A DNA stretch of 64,000 nt, taken from NCBI GenBank assembly GCA_033961575.1, contig CM066729.1, forward strand, positions 35,312,501-35,376,500. The letters are read 5' to 3'. Source of the stretch: Aselliscus stoliczkanus. Taxonomy: Eukaryota; Chordata; Mammalia; Chiroptera; Hipposideridae. The translations under genes were made by a program, and so were the position numbers. This document shows positions 13,181 to 23,806 of the stretch, in pieces (position 1 is the first letter of the stretch; every line of letters starts with the position of its first letter). Below the pieces are notes generated by a model that saw only the letters and a program-made list of their open reading frames with translations, was not told the DNA's origin and did no database searches.

Positions 13181-13994
13181 TGAGAAAACTATTTAAAATT
13201 TCACTCAGCCATTCAGGTTTTGGTTGTTTTTTGTTTTTTGTTTTACCCTCCAATTCTACTAATTGATTCCAACAAGAAATTTCATTGTGTACTCAGAAAT
13301 TGGCTAATATTTTTAGTCTTTATCACCTACTCTGTTGGATACAAATCTAGCTATCCAGTTCAGGGAAGATTATAATCGGAATGAGTCTTATATTGTTCAG
13401 GAACTAATTGTATAGTTGCAGGTGTCGCCTTGGTCACAGCAGGGTCTAAAGTAAACCAAACTATTCAGAATTTCAAGCTAAAAAGTACAGGGATATTTGG
13501 ATACTTATATGAGTGGCATTTCCACTACCACTAAAGCTAATAAAACTGTCAAGAAAAACTACTAGTGGCTCCAAAACACTGTAATAGCAGAACGAGAGCA
13601 TGCGATTAGGCTGAAACTAGAAGATGCATCTTTCTCACTGTTATTAGAGATTGTTGGCTGGGGCAATCATGGCCATTGGCAGTTTTCTACTACCCAGGTC
13701 TCACCAGCCTCTCATTAACCCCACTCCTGCACAAACATAACATCTGACTCTCTCTCAGTACCTATTATATATATCCATTTAGATATTTCCTAGCTATTTC
13801 TGACAAACTTCTGATCCAGAAATAGGGATAATAGGAGATGATAATTCAAACTGGCATGATAATGCTCAAAATCAAGCTTACATTAGCTGCAGTAGATCCA
13901 GAAAGAAGGCTAGTTACAGTACATGCTCCCATAATAATTTTTATATACTACATCAGTTCAGAGGTTCAAAGAAAACCAGGTTGTGGTTTTCTTA
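13181..13994. other. Unassigned intergenic sequence
   Basis: No gene, RNA or repeat family recognised between two SINE insertions. Confidence 0.5.
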
Positions 13995-14440
13995 CCTAAA
14001 GGGCCTTTTAAAAAAAAAAACACACAAAAAAAGATTTTATTGGGGAATTGGGGGAGGGGAGCAGACAAGTTGCTGTCTTTTTGTTCTTCAGTCTAGTTGC
14101 AGAGGACGTTGCTTCACTGGCCTATGTTGGTATCATCATTGCTCTCTTCCTGGATGAGGCAGATCGGTCACCGGCCTCTGGATGGTCACTCACTGCAGCT
14201 ATTGGCAGCTCACGCTGGTTGCCGGCCACTCACTGTAGCCTGTGGCAGCCCACTGCAGCAGGGACTGCAGCCTACACCATTGCTGGGCCTCGCACAGCCC
14301 AGCTCCAGGTGGAGCTGTTGTTAGCTGTAGAGGGCAGTGTCACTGGCCCTCATATGTGGGATCCGAACCCGGGCTGCTGGCATCCCAAAACCAGCTCTTA
14401 ACCACTGCGCCACTCAGCCAGCCCCTAAAGAGCCTTTTAA
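13995..14440 (-). mobile_element. tRNA-derived SINE, full-length form, reverse
   Basis: The long form of the same SINE: body 14012-14423 on the minus strand, from tRNA-like head (right) to the CCCAATTCCCCAATAAAATCTT end (left). It is flanked by CCTAAAGGGCCTTTTAA (13995-14011) and CCTAAAGAGCCTTTTAA (14424-14440), 16 of 17 identical. Unlike the other copies, the sequence after AATAAAATCTT is T/TG-rich rather than A-rich in SINE orientation. Confidence 0.9.
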
Positions 14441-16861
14441 CAATGAAAAATGTTTGGGGATCTGTGCACCTTGATCTTCCATACAGAATAATTATGAAAA
14501 AAAAAGATTAGTTGACAGGAATCAGGAATGAAAATTATCCTTTATGATACAAAAGTATGTTTTGTTTTGTTTTTACCTTCAGGCTGACTGTATAACAGGT
14601 CCTCAAATAACTTTTAGTTCAGAGTCATCTCATGATAATGTTGATGAGAAAACAAAAAAACTGATTCCCAGCCAAGGTCACTGTCTGTGTGGATTTTGAA
14701 TGCTCTTCCCATGTGAGTTTTCTCCGGGTACTCCAGTTTCTTCCCATATCCCAAAGGTGTGCACGTCATGTGAATTGGAGTGTCTAAGCTGTCCCAGTCT
14801 GATTTGGTGTGGGATGGGTGTGAGTGCGTCCTCCAACAAACGGGTGCCCTGTCCAGGCTTAAAATGGGGAATGGAAGAGAGGATGTAGGTACAGGAAATT
14901 TCTAACACAACTGGAGCCCATGCATGGTGGCATAATATTGGGGATTGGTGGATGTTTAGCACTTTTGTGGGATCTTCAGACAAGGTCAGTGTGGATATCT
15001 TACTGGCCTTTTTCATAAAACAGATGATATTTTCCTCCGGTAACTGCTGATGCCTTCTTCCTCAATTCAGGTAAGGAACAGCAGGGACACCCTGTCTGAG
15101 CTCCAAGCAGGATCATCTGGGGCAACTTACTGGGACTACAAGATGTATTTTACTTTGAAGATATTTTCTACAGCAAAGATGTTAGAACAGATTGTAATTG
15201 GAAACTCAGCTTGGCCTTTAAGAGGTCTTGGTTCCCTTCAGTGTAGATCATTCCCTAGAGCTGTGTGGGCTTTCTCACAGCACGAAGCTGGGTTTGAAGA
15301 ATAGGCTAACCAAAAGACAGGAAGTACATGCTGCCTGTCCCTTAGGCCTGGTTCTGGTAACCGCCACACAATCACTTTCATTATATTCTGTTAGTCAAAT
15401 CAGTCACAGAGCCTTCTCAGATAAAAGGAAAGGGGAGATAAGCCCTCTCTTTCAATGTGACAAGTTTCAAACAAATGAAATGATTTCTAGGCCTTCCTAA
15501 TTGAGGTTCATTTCTCTCCAAAATGTGTGATATCCAGAAGGAAGCAATTCAAGGCCATTAAGGCAAATCTGCAATCATCATTGGCCAAGGTTACTTCCAT
15601 TTTTTTGCTCCCTCATCCTCAACACATGGTTTCCTTCTTGTGGTCTAAGAAGGCCAGCAGGAGGAAAATAAATAAACAAGAGTGTGCATCATTCTCTTCA
15701 TTACAGTTACAAAACTTTCTAATGGTACTTCTACTTACATGCAAATAGCCAATCCTAACTGCAAGGGAAACTGGGAAATGTTGCTCTAGTATTTCATGCC
15801 ATAAAGACCATTATTTAGTTAAAAACCGGGGTCTCTATTACTTATGAAAACAGGAAGAATAAACATTAGAAGGAAAATAGTAGCTTTTGATAAAAAATAC
15901 ATATTGGCATCTTTTCTGAGAAGAGGATCATCTTTTACAAGATATCCTTTGTATTGGTTGGAGTTTATTTGCAGATAGATTTAATTTAGATAATTAAAGC
16001 ACAAATAGATTTAGCTCAAAGTATTAGTTAGCTAATATGGTTTCTTGATACATAGTGAGCCATGTAATCAATCAGAAGAGACATAGCCAAGAGAAATGTC
16101 CAATCACCTCATAAGACTGTTCCAGCAGAAATAGCTCTTAACACCCTCACAGCTATAGACACTGGAACCTCTGCCAAGCTGCTGCAGAGAAAAATCAAAT
16201 GACTATATGACTCCACTTGCCAGAAGAGCCATTCAGCCTCATTCATTCTTCATGCCCTCTTTCTTAATTCTGAGAAGTGATAATGGCTTAAAGTTCTCAG
16301 TATAATACAGTTGAAAGTTTCCTAGGAAATGTAGTTTTGAGCTTCAGCCTGGGAAAAAGAGAATTCACAACGAGAAAGGATACCCAAGTAGGCAGACTAT
16401 GTTCAATATAGTTTGTGTGTACAAGCAATATCTCTTTTTCTAAGGTATTTGTGGCGCACTAAAATTAAAAGAAATTACACTATATTGTTTCTTTGAAGAC
16501 ATAAAAGTATAGAATATGTACCAAAAAATCAAAAGGTTGAAAGAGAATTATGTATTTACAACTTCCCTGAATAGTATAAACTGAAACTAAATTAAGAGGA
16601 AAAAAATATTTGCAATAAATTTGACATTTACATGTCTAATACATTTTTAATTGTATTTCTCATTAATAAATGAATAAAAATACTTTAAACTAATAAGGTA
16701 AGTGAAAGTAATAGATATATTAATTACATATAGGTATAGACACTCAAAAAATATTTTTTAAAAATGTTTTTATATTTAAAATATTTTTAAATATAATAGA
16801 TAAAGTTCATATGAAAGCAAATTAAAAATGAATCAAAATCATGCTTGCTCTCTTTAGCAAC
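14441..16861. other. Unassigned sequence with a possible ancient repeat at 14690-14880
   Basis: The stretch 14690-14880 contains 'tctccgggtactccagtttcttcccatatcccaaaggtgtgcac'-type sequence and a later GCCCTGTCCAGG. It resembles a dispersed vertebrate repeat module seen in LINE-like 3' regions, but I cannot name it. The rest (14881-16861) has open frames up to 112 codons on both strands with no domain I recognise. Confidence 0.35.
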
Positions 16862-17347
16862 AGAATAAACAAAAATTGGGCCCGCCGAGTGGCGCATTGG
16901 TTAAGCTCTGGCTTGGGATGCCAGCGGCCCTGGTTCGGATTCCACATGAGGACCAGTGATACTGCTCTCTACAGCTAAGATGGTGAACAACAACTCCACT
17001 TGGAGCTGGGCTGCTGTGAGTCCCTACGATGGCATAGCTGCAGCCCCTACTGCAGTGGGCTGATATAGGCTACAGTGAGTGGGGCAGCCAGCGTGAGTGG
17101 CTGGCAGACGGTGTGAGCTGCCAAGAGTCGCTGTGAGCAGCTGTCCAGAGGCCGCGATCAATCTGCCTCACCTGAGAAGAGCACAACGATGATACCAGCA
17201 TGGGCCAGTGAAGCAATGTCCTCCACAACTAGACTGAAGAACAAAAGGACAGCAACTTGTCTGTTCCCCTTCCCCAGATCCCCAGTGTTGTTCCCCTCCC
17301 CCAATTCCCCAATAAAATCTTTAAAAAAAAAAGAATAAACAAAAATT
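16862..17347 (+). mobile_element. tRNA-derived SINE, full-length, perfect 16-bp TSD
   Basis: The body (16878-17331) runs from the tRNA-like head (GCCGAGTGGCGCATTGG; B box TGGTTCGGATTCC) through an internal GC-richer region with 'aactccacttggagctgggctgc', then 'gactgaagaacaaaaggacagcaac', and ends CCCCAATAAAATCTTT plus an A-tail. AGAATAAACAAAAATT is repeated exactly at 16862-16877 and 17332-17347. This is the best single copy for describing the full-length family, which resembles Rhin-1 of rhinolophoid bats. Confidence 0.93.
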
Positions 17348-18677
17348 AAGAAAAACAGGGAATGATTTTATTTTTTATCCTAAACGCTATACTTCCTTCA
17401 AAATTTAGAAATATTATGCGTTGTTTGATCATTTATCATTATAATATAAAATGTACTGTATTACATGAAGAAAAACTTATTGGGTTTCGAATCAGTGTCA
17501 GGATTCAAATATCCTCTCTATGAATTTTTTACTATTGACTTTTGTGACACCCAGATACATATCAAAGAAATGTGGATAATAAATCTTTCCCATAAGTTTA
17601 TTAGTTTATTGTGAGGTTTAATTGAAATAATAAACAAAACAGTTTGTGAACATATTCAGGTATATATTAAGTGTTTAATTACATTTATTCCTTTATTCTG
17701 TGTGACACATGTGCTTTACTTTATCATCACCTTCATTGCTATGTCCGTGCTCTTGCAAAATTCCATTGACTCAAGATTTATTCATCCCTTCCTTTCCGTT
17801 TCTCATTCCATCATTCTAGCTTAGACTCTCTTCACCTCGTTTTTTATCTTCTATTCTAGATACTCTCTCTCCTCTAATATATATTGCATCTCATCTCCAG
17901 ATCAATTTCATAAAACACTGTCATGAAAAATACTTTATTGTTCAAGGGGTGAAGCTCAAAAACCTTGGCTTGGCATGTCAAATCCTCCAATATCTGGCCT
18001 CAAAAGCATAAATTACATTCTCTCCCACTAAAGTTTAAGATACAATTCCCTTATATTCCAATGAAGCTAGATGTTTTAATACTTTCCAAGTACAACATGT
18101 TTATACCTGTGTTTTGTTTTGCCCTCTTAGAGTAAATTAGTACTCTAATTTACTCTAAGTACTGTGTAGACCTTCAAAGATGGCCTTTGCATTGAACTCA
18201 GCCAATGAAGATTCCCAAATTGAGTTTCTTGGAGTACCAGGTGCAAGTGAGATTACAATGTTTACTTGGGAAGGGGGAATTATTTTTTAAGTGTAAAATT
18301 TTATAATCTCCATTCAAAATGATTCAAGACATGCAATTAAAAGTTGAAATAATCTGCTACTAAATATAAATGTTATGTAACATATTCAGAGGTCAAGGGA
18401 TAGCTGACACCTCTGTTCCAAGTTACAGTTGATATCTTTATCTGAGGTTCATTATTGACTTTCCGTAAATAAATTTATTTTTTATCCAAAGTCTAAGTAG
18501 ATTCTAATGAATTTATGAGATCAAATAGCCACTGTATACCACCATTACCTATTTAGCTCTTTTTAATGTTTTAAGGAATTGGAGGAATTTGATTAAAGTT
18601 TCAAGAGGCAGAAGCCCCACCAACATAAACCCCTGATTTTGCCAGTTACTATAAATTTCCTTAATGTTGATTTTGAG
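17348..18677. other. Unassigned intergenic sequence
   Basis: About 1.3 kb with no recognised element. A short inverted pair, AGTAAATTAGTACTCTAATTTACT, lies near 18130-18155. Confidence 0.5.
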
Positions 18678-18747
18678 AGCAGAAAGACTTGAGAAAGCAG
18701 GAACAGCATATAAGCAACTGCCAGCAGATAAAATTATGGAAATTGGC
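18678..18747. repeat. Left arm of perfect 70-bp inverted duplication
   Basis: This 70-base segment is present as an exact reverse complement at 19109-19178. It lies outside the L1 (which begins about 18779) and is probably the original genomic copy, the other being a templated copy inside the L1. Confidence 0.95.
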
Positions 18748-18778
18748 ATATTTAGCCAAATGTGAAAAATGGCAAATT

Positions 18779-19108
18779 GTAGGGGGTGGTCCTAGATGGT
18801 GGATTACATAATGTTATGTCTGCTGCCTGCCAGGATCACCTCAACATTACAACTAAATTATTGAACAATCAGAATCAGCCTCAAGAATCATCTGAAGACT
18901 AGCTGAACAGACCCCTATAACTATGGATATAAAGAAGAAGCCACAGAGAGTGGTAGTAGGAGCCGAGATATAAAATGGACTGACACCAAACCCACAGGTA
19001 CTGGTTAAACATTGGGAGGGACACCTTGGTGGCAGAGGTCCTCCTTGAAGAAGAAGCTGTCCCAGCCCACACCGACACTCCCCAGCCCAGGCGTCCTGTA
19101 AGGGGTCC
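18779..19108 (+). mobile_element. L1 5'UTR fragment
   Basis: This is homologous to the L1 5'UTR start at 31850-32040. Both share 'aactaaa(t/c)...gaacaa', then CTAGCTGAACAGA, a block about an ANGAAG(A/T)(A/C)GCC-type stretch, and 'agtaggagc(c/a)gag'. It is only about 330 bases and then breaks abruptly at the inverted 70-bp segment. Confidence 0.7.
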
Positions 19109-19178
19109 GCCAATTTCCATAATTTTATCTGCTGGCAGTTGCTTATATGCTGTTCCTGCTTTCTCAAGTCTTTCTGCT
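19109..19178. repeat. Right arm of 70-bp inverted duplication, inside L1
   Basis: Exact reverse complement of 18678-18747, placed precisely between L1 5'UTR sequence and L1 ORF2-end/3'UTR sequence. It replaces several kilobases of the L1. Confidence 0.95.
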
Positions 19179-19745
19179 TGGAAGCTGAGTGGAGTATGTC
19201 AGAGAGAAAGATGCAATGTGATTTTGATTTTAAGTGGAATCTAAAGAATAAAATAAATAAACAAAACAGAAACAAATTCCTAGATACAGAAAACATTTTG
19301 ATAGTTGCCAGATGGGGGAGGAGAGTTGGGGGGTGACTGAAAAAGGGGAAGGAATTAAGAAGTACAAATCAGTTGTTACAGAGTAGTGATGGGGTTGTAG
19401 GGTACAACATAAAGATATAGTTCGATAATATCGTAATAACTATGTATGGTGTCAGATGGGTACTTGACTTATTGGGGTCATATATGGGAGGGTGGTAGGG
19501 GAACAGGTTGACGAAAAGGTTCAGGAGTACAAATTGGCAGTTACAAAATTGTCATGGGATGTAAAGCATAGGAATGTAATTAATAATATGGTAACAACTA
19601 TGCACAGTGCCAGGCAGGTACTAGACTAGTCAAGGGGATCGCTTCTTAAATTATATAAATGTCTAACTACAATGCTATACACCTGAAATTAATACAAAAT
19701 AATATTTAATGTCAAAATAAAGTGTAAAATAAATAAATAAATAAA
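19179..19745 (+). mobile_element. L1 ORF2 end and 3'UTR
   Basis: Matches the L1 at 41020 onward: 'gtatgtcagagagaaagatg', 'aaacagaaacaaattc(c/a)tagatacag', then 3'UTR units with 'aatatagt(c)...gtaataactatg...gtcagatgggtact'. Two such units are visible (19375-19470, 19550-19640). It ends near an (AAAT)n run at 19725-19745. Confidence 0.78.
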
Positions 19746-19755
19746 ATTGCTATCT

Positions 19756-20620
19756 TTATATATTGATCAAACACTACAGTAAATGTTAAAAAAAAATTAT
19801 TACAGTGAAAGACACATTGCCAAAACTGCCCTCAAAATACTCCCCCTTGTTTTCAACATATTTATCCCATAATTATTGCCACTTTCTGAAGCAGTTCTGG
19901 AAGTCCTCTTTCATGAGTGTTTAGTTATACTGTCACAGTTCCTTCACCATACTGATTTGATTCAAAACATTACCTTGCATGGTCATTTGACTTTGCAGAA
20001 GAGCTAGAAGTCTCATGGTACCAGACCTGGTGAATAAAGTGGATGAGGACGCATTGTAATGTTTTTATTTGACAGAAATTGCCATATACCAGAGGCAATA
20101 TGTGACATAAAGCCTTTCCATTTTGATAAAAAATATGGTGAGTGCTGCTGCCAAGTGCCATCCAACAGAAAGGCAGGGATCATCAATATGGGAAGCAGCA
20201 CATTGAACAGTGTGTGACAAGTTTCAAGTTGTTCGATGCAATCAGGTGGATGTAAGCTACGGTTGGAAGAAGGTGTGTTTTAAAGTGTGCTGTAAATCAT
20301 CCCCCATCATGACAATGCTCCACATCACACATAACTTCTGGAATATGGCAATTTCTGTCAAATTAAAACATTACCGTGTGTTCTCATTCACCTTATTCAC
20401 TGGATCTGGCACCGTGTAATTTCTGGCTCTTCCCCAAATTCAAAATGATTCAGGACATTGAGGAAGCCCAATTAAAGACATTCTCAAAAGAGGACTTTCA
20501 GAACTGCATTAGAAAGTGGCAAGAATGATGGGATAACTGTATTCAAGGGGATTACTGGCAGTGTGTCTTTTACTGTAATATTTTTTTATTTAAGCATTCA
20601 CTGTATTGTTTGATAACACC
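19756..20620. mobile_element. Mariner-type foldback: two 3' halves head to head
   Basis: Two copies of a mariner-type transposon 3' region face each other. The arms (about 19762-20110 on the minus strand, about 20320-20620 on the plus strand) are imperfect reverse complements. Shared outer ends include ATCAAACA(C/A)TACAGT(A/G)AATG and TTACAGT(G/A)AAAGACACA(T/C)TGCC. The translated right arm shows decayed mariner transposase C-terminal motifs ('HHDNAPHHT'-like residues around 20310). All frames are broken. Confidence 0.7.
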
Positions 20621-20639
20621 ATATATAATAATATATATA

Positions 20640-20845
20640 TATATAATTATATATATGTATAGTCATGCAGTGTCAAGTACAGTATAGGAAATATAGTCAA
20701 CGATATTGTAAAAGCTATGCACATTGTCAGATGGGTAGTAGGCCTGTTGGGGTTATTGCTTTGTGAGTTGTATAAATGTCTAATCACTATGTTGTTTTGT
20801 ACACTTGAAAATAATAATGATAAAAAAATAAATTAAAAAAATAGG
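20640..20845 (+). mobile_element. L1 3'UTR terminal unit
   Basis: Contains 'ggaaatatagtcaacgatattgtaa', then 'gtcagatgggtagtaggcctgttgggg', 'ctaatcactatgttgttttgtacac' and a terminal A-rich tail. This is the same unit as in the L1 3'UTRs at 19375-19700 and 41700-42290. It may be the displaced end of the L1 at 18779-19745, split by the mariner foldback and an AT-rich microsatellite (20620-20655). Confidence 0.65.
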
Positions 20846-21424
20846 AGACTGGTGAATTGTGACAAAGCAGAAAGAAAACAATGATTTGTATCACTGATAT
20901 ATGAACCCTAGTTTTTTAGTAAGCAAAGACAAAATCTTTCAGGCATGGGAAATAATATCCCTTGAATCAAAGCAAATTATGAGTATTGATTTTAAAACTG
21001 ATTATCGTCAATAAGCTTTCTCCCAGAAAAGATAGGTGTGAATGTCATTAGCTATAATGACAAAACCAAACACATAAAAACAAAATTATACTTATTTTAA
21101 TCTTTGAGAAACTGTCATATAATTTCTGTTTGTTTCTTTTTCTCTTTTCTCTTGTTTGTTTTGGAATAATAAGTGTATTTAAGCAATTTCCTCTTGTTCT
21201 TCATAGCATAGCTAGCAAATAAAATCTTTCCTTTTCCTCATCCCCCAACAACAACTATAATAATCTTTTTTGGACTGACAATAGCTAGGAGAAAATATGT
21301 ATGGTGAAAATAAATACAAAATAAAATATCATCATATATTTGACCATAACAAAAAAAGGAGAAAACAACTAGTTCTGAAAGTATGCGCTCTTGGGAAAAT
21401 ACATAGCTTCACGCACTTTTTAAA
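20846..21424. other. Unassigned sequence
   Basis: No gene or repeat recognised. Confidence 0.45.
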
Positions 21425-21872
21425 TCACCCTACATGGGTGTTAATTTCCTAGGGCTGAGGTAAGAAAGTGCCATAAACTATGTGGCTCAAAACAATGGAA
21501 ATTTATTCTTGCACAGTCCTAGAGGCTACAAGTCCAAAACTGTGTTGTCATCAGGGCACACTCCCCCTGAGACTAGGTAGAATCCTTCCTTTCCTCTTCC
21601 TAAGTACTATTGGTGGCCATTGATCCTTAGCATTCTTGGGCTTCAAGCACATCAGTATCATCTCTGCCTCTGTCATCCCATGGCATTCTCTGTATGTATC
21701 ACTGTCTTTCTTTATAAGGACGTCAGTCATGTTAAATTAGGACTTATTTTAATGATCTCAATCAATAATTTGATTACATGTAAAGTCACATTTTGACTTA
21801 CCAACAATTAGGACTTTAACATACTTATTGGAGGGGCACAATCCAGCCTATCTACAACAAAAGATATTTCCT
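21425..21872 (-). mobile_element. MLT1-type MaLR LTR, reverse
   Basis: On the plus strand it shows the complement of an MLT1 LTR: 'ccataaactatgtggctcaaaacaa', 'tttattcttgcacagtcctagaggctacaagtcc' and a 'tataaggacgtcagtcat' stretch, ending 'ccagcctatctacaaca'. ERVL-MaLR LTRs of this type are ancient and shared across placental mammals. It is a solo LTR with no internal sequence seen. Confidence 0.7.
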
Positions 21873-21878
21873 GAAAAG

Positions 21879-21880
<2 letters not shown>

Positions 21881-21925
<45 letters not shown>

Positions 21926-21960
21926 ATATATTTTATATATATTTTATATATATTTATATA
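21881..21960. repeat. (TA)n microsatellite
   Basis: Alternating TA followed by degenerate TTTATATA units. It may form cruciform or unpaired DNA but shows no other feature. Confidence 0.95.
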
Positions 21961-22599
21961 AATGTCTCTTTCTCTGTTTAATTCTTTTCAGTTAATTTTG
22001 AGTGATAGAATGGATCACCTATAAAATATCCATATTATTGTTGCTCAAAGGGAAAGTGAACATTACAAAGCCCAGAAAATTCATGTTCTAGTTCCAGCTT
22101 CATCTAACAAAAAATGTCTAATGGGATAATGTGAAGATATCTATTGTAAGGAAAAAGAAGATAATGTACTATACAGTAATTAACAATGTATGTTTCCTGT
22201 ATGGAAACTAATATTTCCCTAAAGGATCATTAGATTATTAGAAGATTGATTCCAAGGATTACTCCTTTGTTTCACAGATCAGAGAAGAAAACTGAGATGG
22301 TAAGAAACCTAAGAGATAAATATACTTTAACAAGATAATGACTATCCTAAGGACCAGAGGTCTTTGTACAGGCAGTAGTAAGTGTGAATTTATAAGTCAC
22401 ACATTAGGAAAGGAGAAAAAGAGGATATCAAGTCTTCAGACAAGGATATGCCCACAAAGTAAAGAAGTATATGGATAAGATTTAAAATTAGAAGTCAGAT
22501 ATAAAAGTCTGATAAATGTTGTGGCTGAGAGTTGCACCATAATTAAGAAGATTGTATTATTTTAGAAGAAAGATGTTTTTTAATATAATGGGTAAAGTA
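21961..22599. other. Unassigned sequence
   Basis: No recognisable element between the TA microsatellite and the next L1. Confidence 0.45.
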
Positions 22600-23505
22600 A
22601 AACCTGGACCACTACACACCATCAGAATGGCTAAAATCCAAAATACTGACAATGCCAGATGCAGGAGATGATTTGGAACTACAGGAATTCTCATTTGTTG
22701 CTGGTGGGAATGTTATTGATACAGCCACTTTGGAAGACAGTTAGGCAGTTTCTTACAAACCGTACCATATGCTTACATAAGCTTAACATATGATCCAGCA
22801 ATCATGCTCCTAAGTGTATAGCAGAATTAGGTAAAAATGTTGTGTCCATAAAAACACTGTCATGTGAAGGTTTATTGCAGTTTTATTCATAATCACCAAA
22901 ACCTTGAAGGAAACAAAATGACCTTAAATAGGTGAATGAATAAATAAACAAACTGTGATATATCCATACAGTGATGTATTATTCTACAATAAAAAGAAAT
23001 GAGGTATCAAGCCAAAAAATAAACAAATAAACAAAACTCCACAGAGGAACGTTAAATGCATATTGGTAAGTGAAAGAAGACAGTCTGGAAAGGCTACAGA
23101 TTGTATGTTTCAGATTATATGACATTCTGAAAAGACAAAAGCATAGAAATGGTAAACAATCAGTGGTTGCTAAGGGTTCAGAGGGATTGTAGGGGAGGGA
23201 TGGATAGGTAAAGCCTACAGTATTTTTAGGGCAGTGAAACTATTCTGTATGTTATTGTGATGATGGCTACATTTATCAAAGCACACAGAACTGTACAAAA
23301 TAAAGAGTAAGCTCTAATGTAACCTATGGACTTTAGTTAATCATAATATTGGCTCATCAATTGTAATAAATGTACCACACTAACACAAGATGTTAATACT
23401 ATGGGAGACTGTGATTAGGGAGGGAATTGGTATATAGGAGCTCTGTGTATTTTCTGTACAACTTTCCTGTAAACCTAAAACCACTCCAAGAAATTAGTTT
23501 CTTAA
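22600..23505 (+). mobile_element. Old L1, ORF2 end and 3'UTR
   Basis: Starts in ORF2 C-terminal sequence ('accatcagaatggctaaaat'), passes through 'ggtgaatgaataaataaac' and ends in the same L1M-type 3'UTR as 5100-5520 ('gggcagtgaaactattctgtatg', 'ccactccaagaaa'). Many indels. 5'-truncated. Confidence 0.78.
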
Positions 23506-23673
23506 AAAAACACATGTACATGGAAACAACCCATACTCCCACAATTTGCATATTAGCATCACAAGATTACAAAGTAGTGAACTCATCAAAAGTCATTTTA
23601 ACACATTATTTATCCCACAGGAGTATGCGGGATAGGAGGGAAGATGAGATGCTACATGTCTATCCTTAGAATC

Positions 23674-23806
23674 AAAAACATTTTCTTTTTTTTTTTTTTG
23701 GAGGGCAGTGTCACTGGCCCTCAGATATAGGACCCGAACCTGGGCCGCTGGCTTCCCAGGCCAGCGCTTAACCACCGCACCACTCGGCCGGCCCAAAAAC
23801 ATCTTC
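23674..23806 (-). mobile_element. tRNA-derived SINE, short form, reverse
   Basis: T-run then GGAGGGCAGTGTCACTGGCC through CACTCGGCCGGCCC. The TSD is AAAAACATTTTC (23674-23685) and AAAAACATCTTC (23795-23806), one mismatch. Nearly consensus throughout. Confidence 0.93.

Noticed and set aside
18779..19745. Classic twin-priming (5' inversion) of an L1
   Set aside because: The inverted 70-bp segment is flanking DNA, not L1, and both L1 parts are in the same orientation.
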